Made by a program: the position numbers and the translations under genes. This document shows, piece after piece, positions 44,715 through 56,823 of a stretch of 64,000 nt of DNA. How positions within the stretch are numbered: the stretch's first letter is position 1; every line of letters begins with the position of its first letter. The stretch covers positions 62,001 through 126,000 of the forward strand of contig WHUX01000066.1 in assembly GCA_015179025.1 (NCBI GenBank), written 5' to 3'. Under the pieces are notes generated by a model. It did no database searches. It saw only the letters and a list, made by a program, of their open reading frames with translations, and was not told the origin of the DNA. The stretch comes from Terfezia claveryi. Its lineage: Eukaryota > Ascomycota > Pezizomycetes > Pezizales > Pezizaceae.

Positions 44715-45709
44715 AAACAAAGTAGTCAAAGCTGGAGGAGATAAGGGTCGACTTCTAGCATGATAACGTTAGAACCGCCGATGCCGAAAGGAATAGTGAA
44801 TGGGGACGAGGTAATGTTCTGCGCAGTTCCGGCAAATCAAGGAACCGAGATGAGGCGAAGTTCATGCACTTGGTGGAAAACTGCGAACGGTCAATGATGG
44901 TCCCGGAGATCATTGACAAACAATCGTGAGAGGCATTCTCACCTACGTTTCTGTCAAACGATTATGAGCAGAAGCATGCTCAACGGCTATTTACCTTAAA
45001 TACCGCCTTCCACATCCACATCTTCAAGGAAAACACCCTATGAAGAGCTCTATATGAGAAAACCTTCGATAGGGCAATTACAACCCTTTGGACAGTAATG
45101 CTTTGCTCATATCTATGAGGAGAATACCTAGGATTATGTAGTGACAGCAAGCTTTTCCCAAGGGCAGAAAGTGCCATATTCGTTGGCTATACTGACAGCA
45201 CTCGTTATATCGAATTCAGCTTCAGAACAAGCCCATCAAAAGAATAAGAGCATCATTTGTTCGTTACTACCTAGGTACAAGCCTACCTACATACGAGCCG
45301 CCTTACCTACAAGCCAACTTAAGGGCCCATCTACGAGCATACCGACGAGCATACCTACCTACAAGCCTACCGGTACCTACCGGTCAACGCTCTTCACATA
45401 CAACACAGATACGTTTCTCAAGCATATCTCCACGTCACATAGTGTTGTAAATACATAGCTAAGTGTCTTTGCTATTTACTCATGCTGATACCTATTGCGA
45501 ACACTTGCTACCTGCTAAACGGATGTATGTGTTATTTTCTTTTTTTCACATGTGCCCACATGGTGTTCACATGGTTCCTACTATCTCCGCTTACCTAGCC
45601 TACGCACCAACATTCATACCTCAAGTTACTGCTTATGCATATGGCTTACTGCTTTCGCATGTGCACGGTATTGCTCTTATTAGGATAGTTAGCTTAGATA
45701 CTTTTCTTG

Positions 45710-45908
45710 TTTTTCTTTTTTTTTTTTTTTTGAAGTCTGTACGTCTATGGAGCCTTAGGCTATGGGACGGCCCCGTTTACCGCATCTTTAGAAGACTTGG
45801 TATGCCTCCACCACGGAACAACAGGCCACCCCGATCCTCCACTACCAAGGCCCATTTGGAACTAGTCTCAGTATGAACTTCACTGACTAAGCACGGGAAA
45901 CCTCCAGT
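45710..45908 (-). mobile_element. Second poly(A) retroposon family, minus-oriented copy
   Basis: A T run (about 45715-45731) is followed by tgaagtctgtacgtctatgg, gggacggccccgttta and ctcagtatgaacttcactga, the complement of 42130-42312. The inverted pair is 3.4 kb apart and could have mediated rearrangement between them. Confidence 0.75.
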
Positions 45909-46974
45909 TAGCTTAGACTGTCTTGCTCTATCTTTACCCTGATCTCGTATCTACATTCACGAGCTCTCAAGACACTCCTGTATGTATCTAGTTCTTTAGA
46001 CATATGCACACATATTATTCTCAATTAGCTGCTCGCACCCGCACTCTCTGCTTTATTGCACTAATAGTCCACCGCTGCTTCCTCCCTCCGCGATACTTAC
46101 GCTCAGTAACCTCTCAATACATAGTCACTCGAGCCTCAACTCAAGCTCATTCAATAGAGCTCATTGATATCTACCTCTCATCCCAAATTCAGATTCAGGG
46201 ACCTCTTTACACATCTTCCCCTGGGTTTGGAGAATTCCTGCAATTCTTCCCTACCGCCTTGTATCGAAGTCGGCCACATCGACTCTCCTCGAGAACAGTA
46301 CCACCAATACGAGGGAAGATAACTCACACGCCTCCTGATACCCAATCGCATCGCCTGGCCCCATCTCACCGCATCGACAGTCGACCAATGCCCACCACGA
46401 TAACTCCTACACCACTAGACACCCAACCATATTGACCCACGCTGTCACAGATATTTCAGCTATCTGCTCGACAATACAACGACCAATAGAAGACGACATA
46501 ACTCCCACACTCTCCGCAAACATGGTCCAACCGCCAACGACCAATAGAGGACAACGTAACCTCTGTACTCTTCACGCACTCCAAGTCCTAAGGCTCGAGA
46601 ATCAATTTGACGTGACGCAGCGCTACCTGGCTGGAAAAAGGCTCCCCAATAAAGCTCAGCTATATCGAATACAGTTTTGTTCCTCGAGGATTGCTTTTTG
46701 TGACTCTCAGATTCCGGTCACAGTGCATGTTCCTCCGTTAGGACGAAAGTGCCTCCCTTCGACCGAAGAGTCTCGAGTACCGTAAGAACGAAAAATGGTG
46801 GGGAACAGGACACTATTGGAAATCTGATGGGCGAGCAATCACCGGCAGAAATGCGTGTGTCATTGGGAAAGTGATATCCTGTCACTTTCCACCTTTTCAA
46901 CTAGTTGAAAACTCCCCCCGCTCTTACTGCAATCTTCCAGCTTCGGTTATATTTACTGTCATGAAATTCGGGAA

Positions 46975-47345
46975 ATGGTTAGGTCAGTATTTCATGGGAT
47001 ATGATGACGATTGGTTGCCAAATTTCGCAAGTATACAAGGAAATCGGAGAAAAATCAGCGGAGAAAGTAGCGCAATATCAACAAAGAAGGAACATCGATT
47101 TTTCGCAGTACGGAATAATTCGCTTCATTTTCTGCTCGCCCGGACCACTCTAAAGCAAGGTTCTCCCGTGTGGCTATGAAATCTGTAACATCAGTTCCAT
47201 CAAAGTGTCCTGGTAATGGATAGAAGGTTGCTGGGCCTAAAGTTGCAATCTGAATTTCCTTAGGCTGCGGTGCATCTTTACTCTCTTGTGCTGGTCGCTT
47301 TCCTGCCGCTTTCGAGAAATCTTTCGAGCATTTGAGAACAATAGA
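46975..47345 (-). pseudogene. Retrotransposon Gag-like fragment
   Basis: A minus-strand frame reads GKRPAQESKDAPQPKEIQIA, TFYPLPGHFDGTDVTDF and RENLALEWSGRAENEAN, resembling the capsid start of Ty3-type Gag (F-x-G-x-x-V-x-x-F pattern), then a stop near 47050. No protease or polymerase follows. Confidence 0.45.
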
Positions 47346-47726
47346 TTTTTATGAAGCAGGATATTAGAATCGTTCTCTCAGCAGAATAATTAAAGTATTT
47401 TCGGCGAAAACATCGGACACGGCGGAACAGAATACATTCTATTGGACAACGGTATCCAACAGAAGTCTATGAAGCACCCTTATCAAAGATGAGTCCAGAA
47501 GCAGGTGGATATCATTCACAAGGAGGAGAGAGTTCGTTCGAAGGAACATGAAGGATATCAAACTTTATCCAAACACGCTCTCCTTATTCTTATCCAGGGA
47601 TACGACTTCCCCTTTTATTTACTAGGTAGCTGGTTTATGTGTTCACTTTACACAATTAGTAAAATGTAAATCATCAGTATCTGAGTTTATGGATAAATCT
47701 GATGATCAATGAGTTAGGTATACGAG

Positions 47727-48720
47727 ATGTCTGCTGGTACTGATTCATATAGACACAGGATTCAGGGCATTTCTAGGGGAAGATTTTGCGAAAAGAGATT
47801 CTCTCCTAAGTCATGTCAATCTGAATCCAGTTGCAATCTTTCTACCAAACCTGACCTCTCATTTGCAGAAGTGATGTTGGGTCTTGCTTCCAATAACCAT
47901 TTGGAAGAATCTCACGGAGATACAGGCCTTGAAACTAGCAATAAGAAGCGCAAGTTTGGTAGCGAATCCAGCAAAACTGTAGCTATTGCCAAAAACTGTA
48001 GCGCGACCAAAAGGTGCAAACAGGACAGGAGAGCTGGGAAAAACCAGCAATCTTCTAATCAGCAAGGTCTTGCTGCTATTGCTTTCGTATCTGAAACTAC
48101 CGATCTATCCCAAAATATGGATACGGATGTTAGTATTAATTTATACACTTGGGATTTGACACATGTGCGACATCTCACCTGACATCAGATATAGGACAAT
48201 TTGAGCAAGTTAACCGAATAACGGAATTGTGAGCGTAGGCGGGGATAATTCTCTTTCTGTGGAAGGAATACCTTCGGTTCTTTTGAACTGTACCCTTCCT
48301 AACAACGTTCATAATGTTGTTCTTGATTCTGTTCTCTATGTTCCTTCCTTATGTTATTCGTTGCTGTTGTGGAATGTGTTGGAACTCGAAGGGTTATATG
48401 GTGAAGGCATCCGGTGATAAGATTGTTGTGCTAAACCCTGGGAATCCCGAGCATCCTGTAATACTTATGGCAACTGGGACCGAATAGGAGTAATGAGTAT
48501 TTTTTTTTTCAAAAAAAAAGAAATTGTTATGGTAAAATTCAGAGGTAATTTTCCTTTCGTTGTTGAATAAAAAGACCGTTTCCTACTTGCCTCGAATAAC
48601 CTCTTCCTACCTGTCTTCCATAAGGGCTTCGAACTTGCCTCTAATAAAGACTTCGAACTCACCTCTATACAGTTCCTCAAGGCCTCTTACAGGGAAGATC
48701 CTCTCAGCTAATATATAGCG
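47727..48720 (+). pseudogene. Ty1/Copia Gag-Pol relic (protease region)
   Basis: A first frame (47727-48180) has lysine-rich Gag-linker character (SNKKRKFGSESSKTVAIAKN). It continues after frameshifts into the Copia protease/GAG-pre-integrase region: SDIGQFEQVNRI, VSVGGDNSLSVEGI, LLNCTLPNNVHNVVLDSVLY and VPSLCYSLLLWNVLE, then KIVVLNPGNPEHPVILMAT. The D-S-G triad has been destroyed (reads WDLTHV). A LINE tail is inserted at 48471-48526 and the frame resumes beyond as VKFRGNFPFVVE. Confidence 0.75.
48471..48526 (+). mobile_element. 56-bp LINE-tail insertion inside the Copia relic
   Basis: Contains ctgggaccgaataggagtaa, then a T run and an A run. TTATGG occurs on both sides (48465-48470 and 48527-48532), the likely target duplication. 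Copia coding resumes after it, so the insertion is younger than the Copia copy. Confidence 0.7.
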
Positions 48721-48769
48721 ATCTGAGTGGGAAACAGTCCACTACCTCCTACGGAAATTGCTAAAGACC

Positions 48770-48853
48770 CGGATTTCCCGGTGGCTCCTCATGGTCACCG
48801 CCCCCTACTGGGATCGAATAGGGGTAATGAGTATTTTTTTTTTTAAAAATAAG
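48770..48853 (+). mobile_element. LINE 3' tail
   Basis: Reads cccggtggctcctcatggtc, ctactgggatcgaatagggg and taatgagtatttttt followed by AAAAATA, the family terminus. Heavily 5'-truncated. Confidence 0.7.
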
Positions 48854-48875
48854 TATATTATATAGGGTAAAGGGG

Positions 48876-50150
48876 ATGGATACAAGCTGCAATGCGTGCT
48901 CCCTACACTTCTCAGTCACTACTTCCTCCCTGAAAGCCCTGGCTTCCCCCCTCCCAATTCCCTACTGGAGTCTTATGTCCAGATCACCAACGCACTGGAG
49001 ACCAGTTAGTTACCACGTACTTGAATTAGCTTTTATGAAAATACTCTTCATAGGTCAACCAAGACTTGTTACTTATTGTATGCAAATACTCTTCAAACCT
49101 GGTACGCGCAGTACCAGATCATGCTCAATTGCGCTTTGAGATGGAGCGGAACCCGGGGAGTGAAACTGATCCAAATCAAAACTGCCATTATCTTCTGCAA
49201 CTGACATTATGCTGAGAGTGGTAATGTCGCAGAGTGTGCTGGCGGGGATGAAGAGTATGTTGCGTTGAAGAAAGTTTCTACAGAATAAAAGTTTAGCTTC
49301 TGTAATGGCCTGGTCTGTTGGAGGGGAATCCAGTCAATTCCGGTATATGCCAGTCCATTGCGGAATGGACTGAATTCCGCAATGGACCAAAACAATAAAG
49401 TTCAGGGTAACAGGGTGTTGCAACAAATTGAGGCTGTATTAGTTTATTATGGATTGTATATAAATTGTATCTTTCAAGGTAGTAACGGGAGCTGGACCTC
49501 TACTATCGATAAGGTCAGCATATATTCATCCATAAAGGCCAGCCCTTCGGGAAAATCTTTTCGGTGTCATGTAAGGGTTTTTTTTTCTGTTTTCATCCCT
49601 GTTGGGAGGACTCTCAGATGATGCTTTGCCAAATAATTATTTGAAAATATTCAATTTATTATGGGACTGCCTCTATTTGGTATAAGTATTTTAGAGGCAA
49701 TCCTTCATCCGGTTCCAGCAAGGTATATACATTCTCAAACTGGCACCAAGGTGTTAGGGTGAAGGAATAGACTTTATTTGCAACCGCATCACGTTCACTC
49801 GCCCAGAATATACTCAAGCCAGGGGCGGCATTAGGTGTGGTGCGACGGTAGTTCGATTTAGACCACCTTATTTGGATCGAAGGGGAGGGAGAGGGGCAAC
49901 TGTGGGATGCTGTGGGGCGTACTTTTCATATTTATTCAGACGCTTCGCCAGGCAGGGCAGGAGGCGGTCGTTAATGAGATCCTGTTTCCCTTTCCCGACC
50001 TCATTAACCTTCTTTATGCGAGCTCTTATCAAGCTGGCTATCTTTTTACGCGAGCTCATTCTTCCCGTTCATCATGCGAGTCCTTTCTTATCCCTATTTT
50101 ATTCTCATGTAGATAGGCGCCGGACCTAGCAGATTAACTTGCCTCTGTTC
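48876..50150. other. Intergenic/repeat-derived DNA without identified features
   Basis: A perfect inverted word (gcaatggac... around 49360-49390) was noticed; otherwise no gene or element was recognised. The region before 50155 may be part of the upstream LINE copy. Confidence 0.3.
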
Positions 50151-50154
50151 TGAA

Positions 50155-50236
50155 TCTCCAAATTTCCTGGTGGCTAATCATGGTCCCCTCCCTAAAATCA
50201 CATATGAATAAAGAGTATTTTCTTTAAAAAAACAAT
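50155..50236 (+). mobile_element. LINE 3' tail
   Basis: Contains cctggtggctaatcatggtc, a modified hairpin, atgaataaagagtattttc and AAAAAA. It is a divergent member of the family. Confidence 0.6.
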
Positions 50237-50417
50237 CCTCTTGACCACCCAGTGTCCCTTCACCCACTTCAAATTTTCAACTCCCTGCTGATATGCCTAT
50301 TCACTAGTGCTCGATCCAGGATCTCGGTGGGCTGTAATGCCAGCTCTACTGCTCTAGTCACCGCTGGCTGGCTATCCAGCCTGTTCGGTTGTTCTCCCAC
50401 GTCATAGCTAAACCCAA

Positions 50418-50790
50418 TTACTCCGCATCATGAGTGCGGCATACGCCCAATCGCGCGACCTGGTCGCCGTGACCGCAACCTCCTCCGCCCTGCTCCCATC
50501 CGAGTATTCCTCTACCTTGGTTAAATCCAACTCCTTGATTTCTACCACTCCGTGCGTAATTACCTCCTCCCCTATCCACCTCAGCTCCAGGTGGTCTCCA
50601 ACTTCTTGCTACATTATTCTTTCGGCTACCAGTCTCAACTCTGGGAGGTGCCTGGCGTATAAACTTGCTGCCCATCCAACCCTCTTCCGAGCCATTGCTT
50701 CCTCAAGTTCCGAGATCCTAGCTCGCTCGCTGACTTTGCCTTTCTTGCTTCCCCGACGTATTGAAAGGATCGAAGGCACGAAGAACGAGA
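50418..50790 (-). pseudogene. LINE fragment around the start of RNase H
   Basis: Minus-strand pieces include HLPELRLVAERIM, VVEIKELDLTKVEEYSDGSR and AEEVAVTATRSRDWAYAALM. The same order is found at 57.85-58.05 kb (HLPELGPLAERIV; EHSDGSRAEEVAAAV), which shows these are two copies of one element. S-D-G-S is the first catalytic Asp motif of RNase H. Stops are present. Confidence 0.6.
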
Positions 50791-51795
50791 AGATAGAGCT
50801 GTATTCATCGCATCTGAAGTGTGTGAAGACACAGGAAATACAGCAGCTATATACTGTATATGTTCTGGGCCGTTGCGGAATGGCATTTGTATGCGCACTT
50901 CAACAACGGCTCTAAAACACCACAGCGACACTCTCATAATGCATATCGCATATAGTGAATACAAAATAGAGATATATCCAATACCGGTATTGGGGTTATT
51001 TTATAGCGGGGTACTTAATTCAACAAAGAACAAAGGGTTAGAGCACAAGTAATTAAGCATGAAAGGGATAAAGCGCAAGTGGGATAAAGCCCGGCGATAT
51101 AGAGGTAGCTTAAAGAACGAGTAATAACCGTGACTGTTGAACTTTACCAGACACACTGATACGAGATCACGATACTGTCGGCTTACAGAACTCCTTACCT
51201 ATACCAGAACTAGGGCAGTTATATGTTCGATGCTTTAAGAGACAACATTGAGGTTTGGTCAGTACGTGAAAAATTCCATTTCACAGTGACAGCTAAGGAT
51301 ACCGCTCGAGTGTCAAAGGGAATACATGTGACTGGCGACTTCGAGCAAATAAACAAATCGATGACAGCATCAAAATCAGTGTATTAAATCCTCAACATAC
51401 CTGTATTGCATAAACTCGTTCAACTGCTTGCTACCTACCAGCATTGGCTCCAACGTCATATTCCACAACGCACATGTCGGACTCCTCATAACTGTGTTCT
51501 ATTTGTCTCCTTATTTGATATTTGATCACTTGCGCTTTATCCCCTTCATGTTGTTTAATTACTTGCGCTCTATCCCTTTGTTCTTGCTATAAAATAACTC
51601 TAAGATTGGACATACTTCTATTTGGTATTTACTACGTGTGGTATTGTAGAACCGTTGTGGTATATAGAAATTAAAAACCTGACCAAAATTTAATTTCACC
51701 ACGAATACAAACCGTAAGTTTAAATGTGGGATAGGGACTGCGATAGTGGTTGAACAAACATATAGGTAGATGACAAAATGTTTCAACATTAATCT

Positions 51796-51888
51796 GGGAG
51801 AATGGTTTAGGGGTATAACATCTCATTTGCAAGTCGTCTTGTCGATGGAAAATTGAGAAGGTCCGGGGTTCGATTCCCCGTTCTTCCA
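51796..51888 (+). tRNA. tRNA-Ala (TGC) with ~21-nt intron
   Basis: Acceptor GGGAGAA pairs with TTCTTCC, including the G3:U70 wobble that identifies tRNA-Ala, and the discriminator is A (51888). Anticodon TGC is at 51828-51830; T-arm is GGGGTTCGATTCCCC. The intron is about 51832-51852, immediately after position 37. Removing it restores a TCTCA/TGAGA stem and a 72-nt tRNA. Confidence 0.93.
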
Positions 51889-51984
51889 TTTTGGCAGTAG
51901 GCCTAAGTGTCCTGAATAGCGTTAGAATTTTTATTTTGCCCATCAATCTGTAATTCCAGCAATCCCCAAGACCTTTATTATATT

Positions 51985-52105
51985 TTATTTTATTTTTTTG
52001 AAGTCTATATACATATGTGTAGCCTAAGGCTGATCCTCATCCTCGGTACACCCACGGAACAACGGGCTACATAAACGTCCTGCCTCCCGTGCGAAAGAAA
52101 TTCCT
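51985..52105 (-). mobile_element. Second poly(A) retroposon family, diverged copy
   Basis: A T-rich tract followed by tgaagtctatatacatatgt, tagcctaaggct, ggtacacccacggaacaacg and ggctac, the same order as in 45710-45908. Truncated at the far end. Confidence 0.6.
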
Positions 52106-53507
52106 TAACAGAAATAACTCCTACACTCCGCCACACCCTCCTCCCGGCCTTCAGCCCCATCATAGAAAAAAAAACCTCAAGACCTACTACCTACCTATGT
52201 TATCAGGAACTATGTATAAGTACTCATGTAAGTACTTATGTAGTGGGTATTTCAACCTTCACTAATGTGGTAGAAACAAGCTTTGCTGGTCCAGTCATAT
52301 CTTCACCTACAATCCTGCAACCATATCAAACCACTATCAGAGTTGGTTATCATTACCCTGAGGTAACATCCTAATAGGTTGTATTTCCTTATCCACGGGT
52401 TTGGGCGATATTTATGATCTCGCGGTCGGAGCTAATATGAAATGACTACCAGCATCATGTCGATTGCTCGTTTTGTAGATGACGTGATAGGGAACGGTAC
52501 TTGCAGGTCCTGCAGGAGCAAACTCACGGTGGATAGGTCGTGAATTAGCAGTGTCTCCATCATGAATTGGAGCAAATTCTTGCCAAAGCTCTTTTGCAGA
52601 AATACATGTACTTGTCGAGCCATACATTCTGCTTCTTCCGCATTGGCAAACTCAGTTTGGAGTAGCTCTAAATCTTGCAGAGCCTTAATAGGAGATCTCG
52701 GCCATCATTCGAATAGTGATCGTGCAGTGGAGTAAAAGATGCCGAACTCAAAGGTAGCGCTGGCGCTGGTACGACATGTACTATAGGCCATGGCATGATA
52801 CACGAGGCTTGAAAATATTGGCGAATGGCATACGTGGCAAATTATTGCTAATTGTTACATCACGTTCCATCATAAAGTCGGGGATAAACCGACGACTTAA
52901 ACGAATTTGGTTGCTGTTGATGAAGAAGGTCTATTCCAATTGCTTTGAAATAACTATTCCATCCATATTAATCTTGTTGCTCTACTGAGATCTTGTATGA
53001 AGCCCTGCAGTACTTAATTCTTCTAACATCCGATCGATCCTTTCCTCAGCATTAACCGGGATTTTGCTACTTCGTTTCGTATTATAGTAAGCCGTAGAAT
53101 TTAATTATAGGCCTTCTCCTGCACGCAGATGTATTGACAAGTTTTAGCTTCATCCAGCATGTCTATGCTGTACTGCTTGACCGATTGCATATTGATAATC
53201 GCTATGCATGCGCTTATGTTCGAAATAAAACAAGTGGATTTGGTGCCAATACATAGGAATGTGCTTTTTCAGATACTGGACGCCTCCATATGTCGGATTC
53301 GGCAGCCGCAGATTCGGTATTATTTTGTTTTGCCTTATCTTGTATGAGTGTACATGTACTGCCGCATGACACTCTTTTGCTAAAGTCGTTGTCTGCCTCC
53401 TTCGGCTATTCATTATTAGTATACCTGCTATAGTCATTAAGGTTAAACTACATACCAGCACCAATCTCCGGATCATCAATTTTTCTAGTGTCTCTAGGCT
53501 TCCCATG

Positions 53508-54121
53508 TACCTCTGAATCCACCCGGGTTCCCGGGTGGTTCCTCATGGCCCCTGTTAGTGATTGAATGCAGTACATTCATTCATTCCGCCCATGCCTTGC
53601 TATACCACACGCATCTACCTTTGGCCAGCTAATCTTACGGCAGCAACCTTCGGCCTGCAGATCATATGGCAAGCAACGGCCTTCACAGGTATTGCGTGTT
53701 CCGGCTTGCAGATCTTATGGCAAGCAACGGCCTTCACAGGTATTGCGTGCTTCGGCCTTTACAGGCATTGCGTGCTTCGGCCTTCACAGGCATTGCGTGC
53801 TTCGGCCTTCACAGGTATTGCGTGCTACTCATATGTCCTTCTTCTTCTTCACTTTCTTATGTACGTTCATTCATGTATATATATCTCGTTCGTTTCCTGT
53901 TGGATAGAGATAATAACAATTACATAACAACGCATCTCTTCGCTGCAATACATCTCTTCACTTCTATATACTCTTCTCTACGTGACAATCTCACTTCGCT
54001 CATTCGTATTATCCTTCAGTGGACTTTTGGATCTCACTGCTGCCTATACCTCCCTCCTTTATCTCTTAAAGCCCCCCTGATGGGGCCGCAAAGGAGTATC
54101 AAGTATTAAAAAAAAAAAAGA
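53508..54121 (+). mobile_element. 614-bp LINE insertion with 9-bp target duplication
   Basis: CTTCCCATG occurs at 53499-53507 and at 54122-54130. The insert ends in gtattAAAAAAAAAAAA just before the second copy, so it lies in the plus direction. Its start shows gttcccgggtggttcctcat, a LINE 3'-like segment, and its last part contains cctgatggggccgcaaaggag, the terminus. A minisatellite (about 53690-53826) lies in between. It lands in the minus-strand gene described above. Confidence 0.8.
53690..53826 (+). repeat. 25-bp minisatellite
   Basis: Units of cttcggccttcacaggcatt followed by gcgtg: three tandem copies at about 53750-53825, preceded by two longer variants that include ggcaagcaacggccttcacag. 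It lies inside the 614-bp insertion. Confidence 0.9.
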
Positions 54122-54889
54122 CTTCCCATGATGCACACAACCAAATCGCATTCGGCATTTTTGTTGCAACCCAATAAGTGTCACAACTGCAAAGCCTGTA
54201 GTGAATGCATGATCCTGCAGCCGATCTAAAATCTGATTTGACCATAAGTATTTCCCCATACATAGGCTTCTCGCAGTGAAGATCAGGCAGCTCATAAACG
54301 AACTCTGAAACCGCTGACATCTAAGGAGCAGAAGGAAAGGGGCTGCTTTGAAAGTATGGGGATAGGAAATGATCACTTCCTTAGGTAATACAGGATGCGG
54401 AGTCCATAGGCTTTTAGCAAGTAAAGCTGGCTCACCAGTGCCACCTGCTGAAGATGTTGACATAGCTGTTTGTATGCGTATGGGCCAGTACGGACTTGTT
54501 GTTGTGGTGGTAGTTCGGCTGCTAAAATTCTAGCTCTATCTAGAAATTTATCTTACTAGCTATGCATGGCTTATCTGCAATCCGTTAGGGACAGTCCGGC
54601 CGCAGAAATCGCGGGATCTGTGGGGCGAGGATTCTCCGTACATTCACTACATCCGCCACTCAAGCTGGTTTTCCGAATTTACTTGGGGATGAACTTGATA
54701 TGTATTCTCTTTCAGCTTGCCTCCAGCGGCCGATCACGATCTCGGTCCCGCCGGGGGAGCTCGTAGTTGTCCAGTTCTCTATGTTCTTTGCTGCTGATGT
54801 CGTTGACAGCTCATGTAGCATCTAGCTGTCATTAGACAGACCTCTCTACAGATTTTCTATTCGGGGACTCCTAGCACTTTTTGATATAT

Positions 54890-56139
54890 ACTGATTACTC
54901 ATATGAGGTCCCGTTAGAAGGGACCATGATGAGCCACCCGGAACCCGGGGTGAATTCTAAGCTAATCTGCCAAGTCCGCGCTTGATACAAAATTACTGGA
55001 AAATAACAAATGTAGTCAACGACCCTTGCTGTCATTAACGGATTAAGCCAGATGATCCCTGTGGGGCCTGATTGGAGTTCGAACGAAAACTGAAATAAAT
55101 AGGAACTCGTAAAAGGAGAGGAGCTGTAACAAATAAATGGAACTGGTGGGAATCAATTTTATGATGGAGCATAAATATAAAACCGCCGAGAGGACATTAA
55201 ACGAGCTCGTTCTTAAGACATCCGAAGAACGCCTCCATGGCCTCAAAAACTCCTTCCCTTCCTTCCTCCACTACGGCTTATCCAGGTCTTCCCATGTGCT
55301 CTTGTTATCCAAGAGGAGGGATATTTCACGTCCGAATCATAGGCACTCAAACGTTATGTGCCATGAATCCGTGAATCCTAGCAAGCTTTGGGGTCGGGTT
55401 GGATAAGAATAATTATTGCTTTCTGTACTCGCAATGCAAAGACAACAAGCACCTGAGTGCCCCTCCATCCCGGAGAAAGTAAATACAAAGGTACCCTACT
55501 TGACATTTCCTCCGCGCCCCAACCACATAACATTCTTCGTGTTTTATATGGGGCGTAGAGCATCTTCCACCTTATGCTGCTTCCTTTGCTTAGGGGTCGT
55601 GACACTACTTATAGTCCCTCCCAGCTGATACGTGCTGTTGCACCTTTTGCAACACTAGCGCCTCCCACCTCCACCTTCTCTTCATTATTTATTTTGTCCA
55701 ATATCACGGCCCTCTCTTCCTTACTGTGTCCCCGCAGTGAAAGGGAACCCAGATTCTTTCTGGTATTCTCGATTGTTTCCTTGTCAAATACATCTTCGTA
55801 CCATGCAGGTTCAAAGCGGGCGGAGGCAAGGGGGGAGTTTTTCCTCCTCCTAGCCAGTTTCTGTTGTTCATTTTCTTGCCCGCTCACGGGCGGTGGGGAA
55901 GGCAGTCTCATGACGGGGATGGTTGTGAGGGGAATGACATTTGATTTGCGGTATTGCCTCTTCTTCTTTTTGAGGGGGAGTATCAGGATGTCGTCTGCGT
56001 TTTCAGTGTGGACCAGGGGATCTCTTGTGTCCTCGGCTGCCTGATTTATCGGTACACTCAGTTCGTTGAGTTCTTCGATTTGTTGTACGTCTTCATCTTG
56101 GGTGGTCTCCATTGGAGTTGCCGATTGAAGCTGGTCCAT
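54890..56139 (-). mobile_element. Internally deleted LINE: ORF1 start joined to ORF2 end
   Basis: On the minus strand an intact 176-codon frame (56139 to 55609; MDQLQSATPMETTQDEDVQQ, IPVMRLPSPPPVSG, KKKKRQYRKS, ending ATARISWEGL) has the character of a LINE ORF1 N-terminus. After a few hundred bases come HITFECL and STWEDLDKP (about 55300), the end of ORF2, then the 3' segment with gatgagccacccgg and the hairpin (about 54910-54935). The endonuclease, reverse transcriptase and RNase H core are absent, so the copy is non-autonomous. Confidence 0.65.
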
Positions 56140-56783
56140 GGTTGGTTAACTTCTTCTTCGATGGATATGATAGATGAGCTGTAAACAACACGGCTGGTCA
56201 GCGATGTGGGAGTTCCAGTGAGTTACAGGGTAGCCAGTACACACCCTTAAGCTGTACTACCGCGGCTTGCTATCAAGTGGGATAATCGATGGGCCTTTTA
56301 GTGAGGAAACCTTGAGACCTGCGATAGGATAGGGTGTTAGTCCAAGTGTAATCAAGCTGCTCTATCCATAACCATGATGGAGCTCTAACGAGTTGAGCTG
56401 CTTTAAAATTTTCAGCGTGAGTTTGGCTGAGTGTAGCGTACAGATGTGGTTGTGGTGCTCCGCTCATCAAGGGCTGGCTAATATATATATATATATACTT
56501 GTAATCTATGATTATAATCAGTCACGGGATTACTGATATCTTGCTGGAAACGCCATTTTGCCGAGTATCACAAGGGTAGTCGCGCATTGGGCCAAGGGCG
56601 AATGAATTCAAGGGTGGAAATGTGTACTCGCCGACTGCCGGTAGCAGCCGCCAGACCGGCTTATGTCCACATAAACCAAACTGCAGACTCTGCCTGTTGC
56701 TAGTCTGGTTGGCCTGTTGCCACTCATCCGACAGATGTGAGAAATCCAAAGATGCTCATCTTAACACCACAGGTAAACAACCC

Positions 56784-56823
56784 TAGTCTGGTTGGCACAA
56801 CGACCTCTGTGCCAACCAGACTA
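56784..56823. repeat. Perfect 16-bp hairpin, TAGTCTGGTTGGCACA family
   Basis: TAGTCTGGTTGGCACA (56784-56799) and its exact complement (56808-56823) enclose an 8-nt loop. Single arms of the same word are scattered through the window at about 14827, 29301, 40384, 42206, 56701, 56870 and 57201. Confidence 0.9.

Larger units (their letters stand above)
53130..54463 (-). pseudogene. Decayed gene of unknown function, split by a LINE insertion
   Basis: A minus-strand gene begins MSTSSAGGTGEPALLAKSLW at 54463. A 56-nt intron-like stretch (GTGATC...CCTTAG) ends just before the next good frame, SAVSEFVYELPDLHCEKPMY. Coding reaches the insertion at about 54121 (WLCASWE). Beyond the insertion (below 53507) a canonical 50-nt intron (GTATGT donor; TACTAAT branch word; TAG) is followed by HAAVHVHSYKIRQNK and LRLPNPTYGGVQYLKKHIPM, ending near 53150. 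Frames and phases no longer agree throughout, so it is a pseudogene. I do not recognise the family. Confidence 0.4.

Noticed and set aside
46432..46785. Plus-strand 117-codon frame (RGQRNLCTLHALQVLRLENQ).
   Set aside because: No motif and no continuity with neighbours; it may be part of retrotransposon debris.
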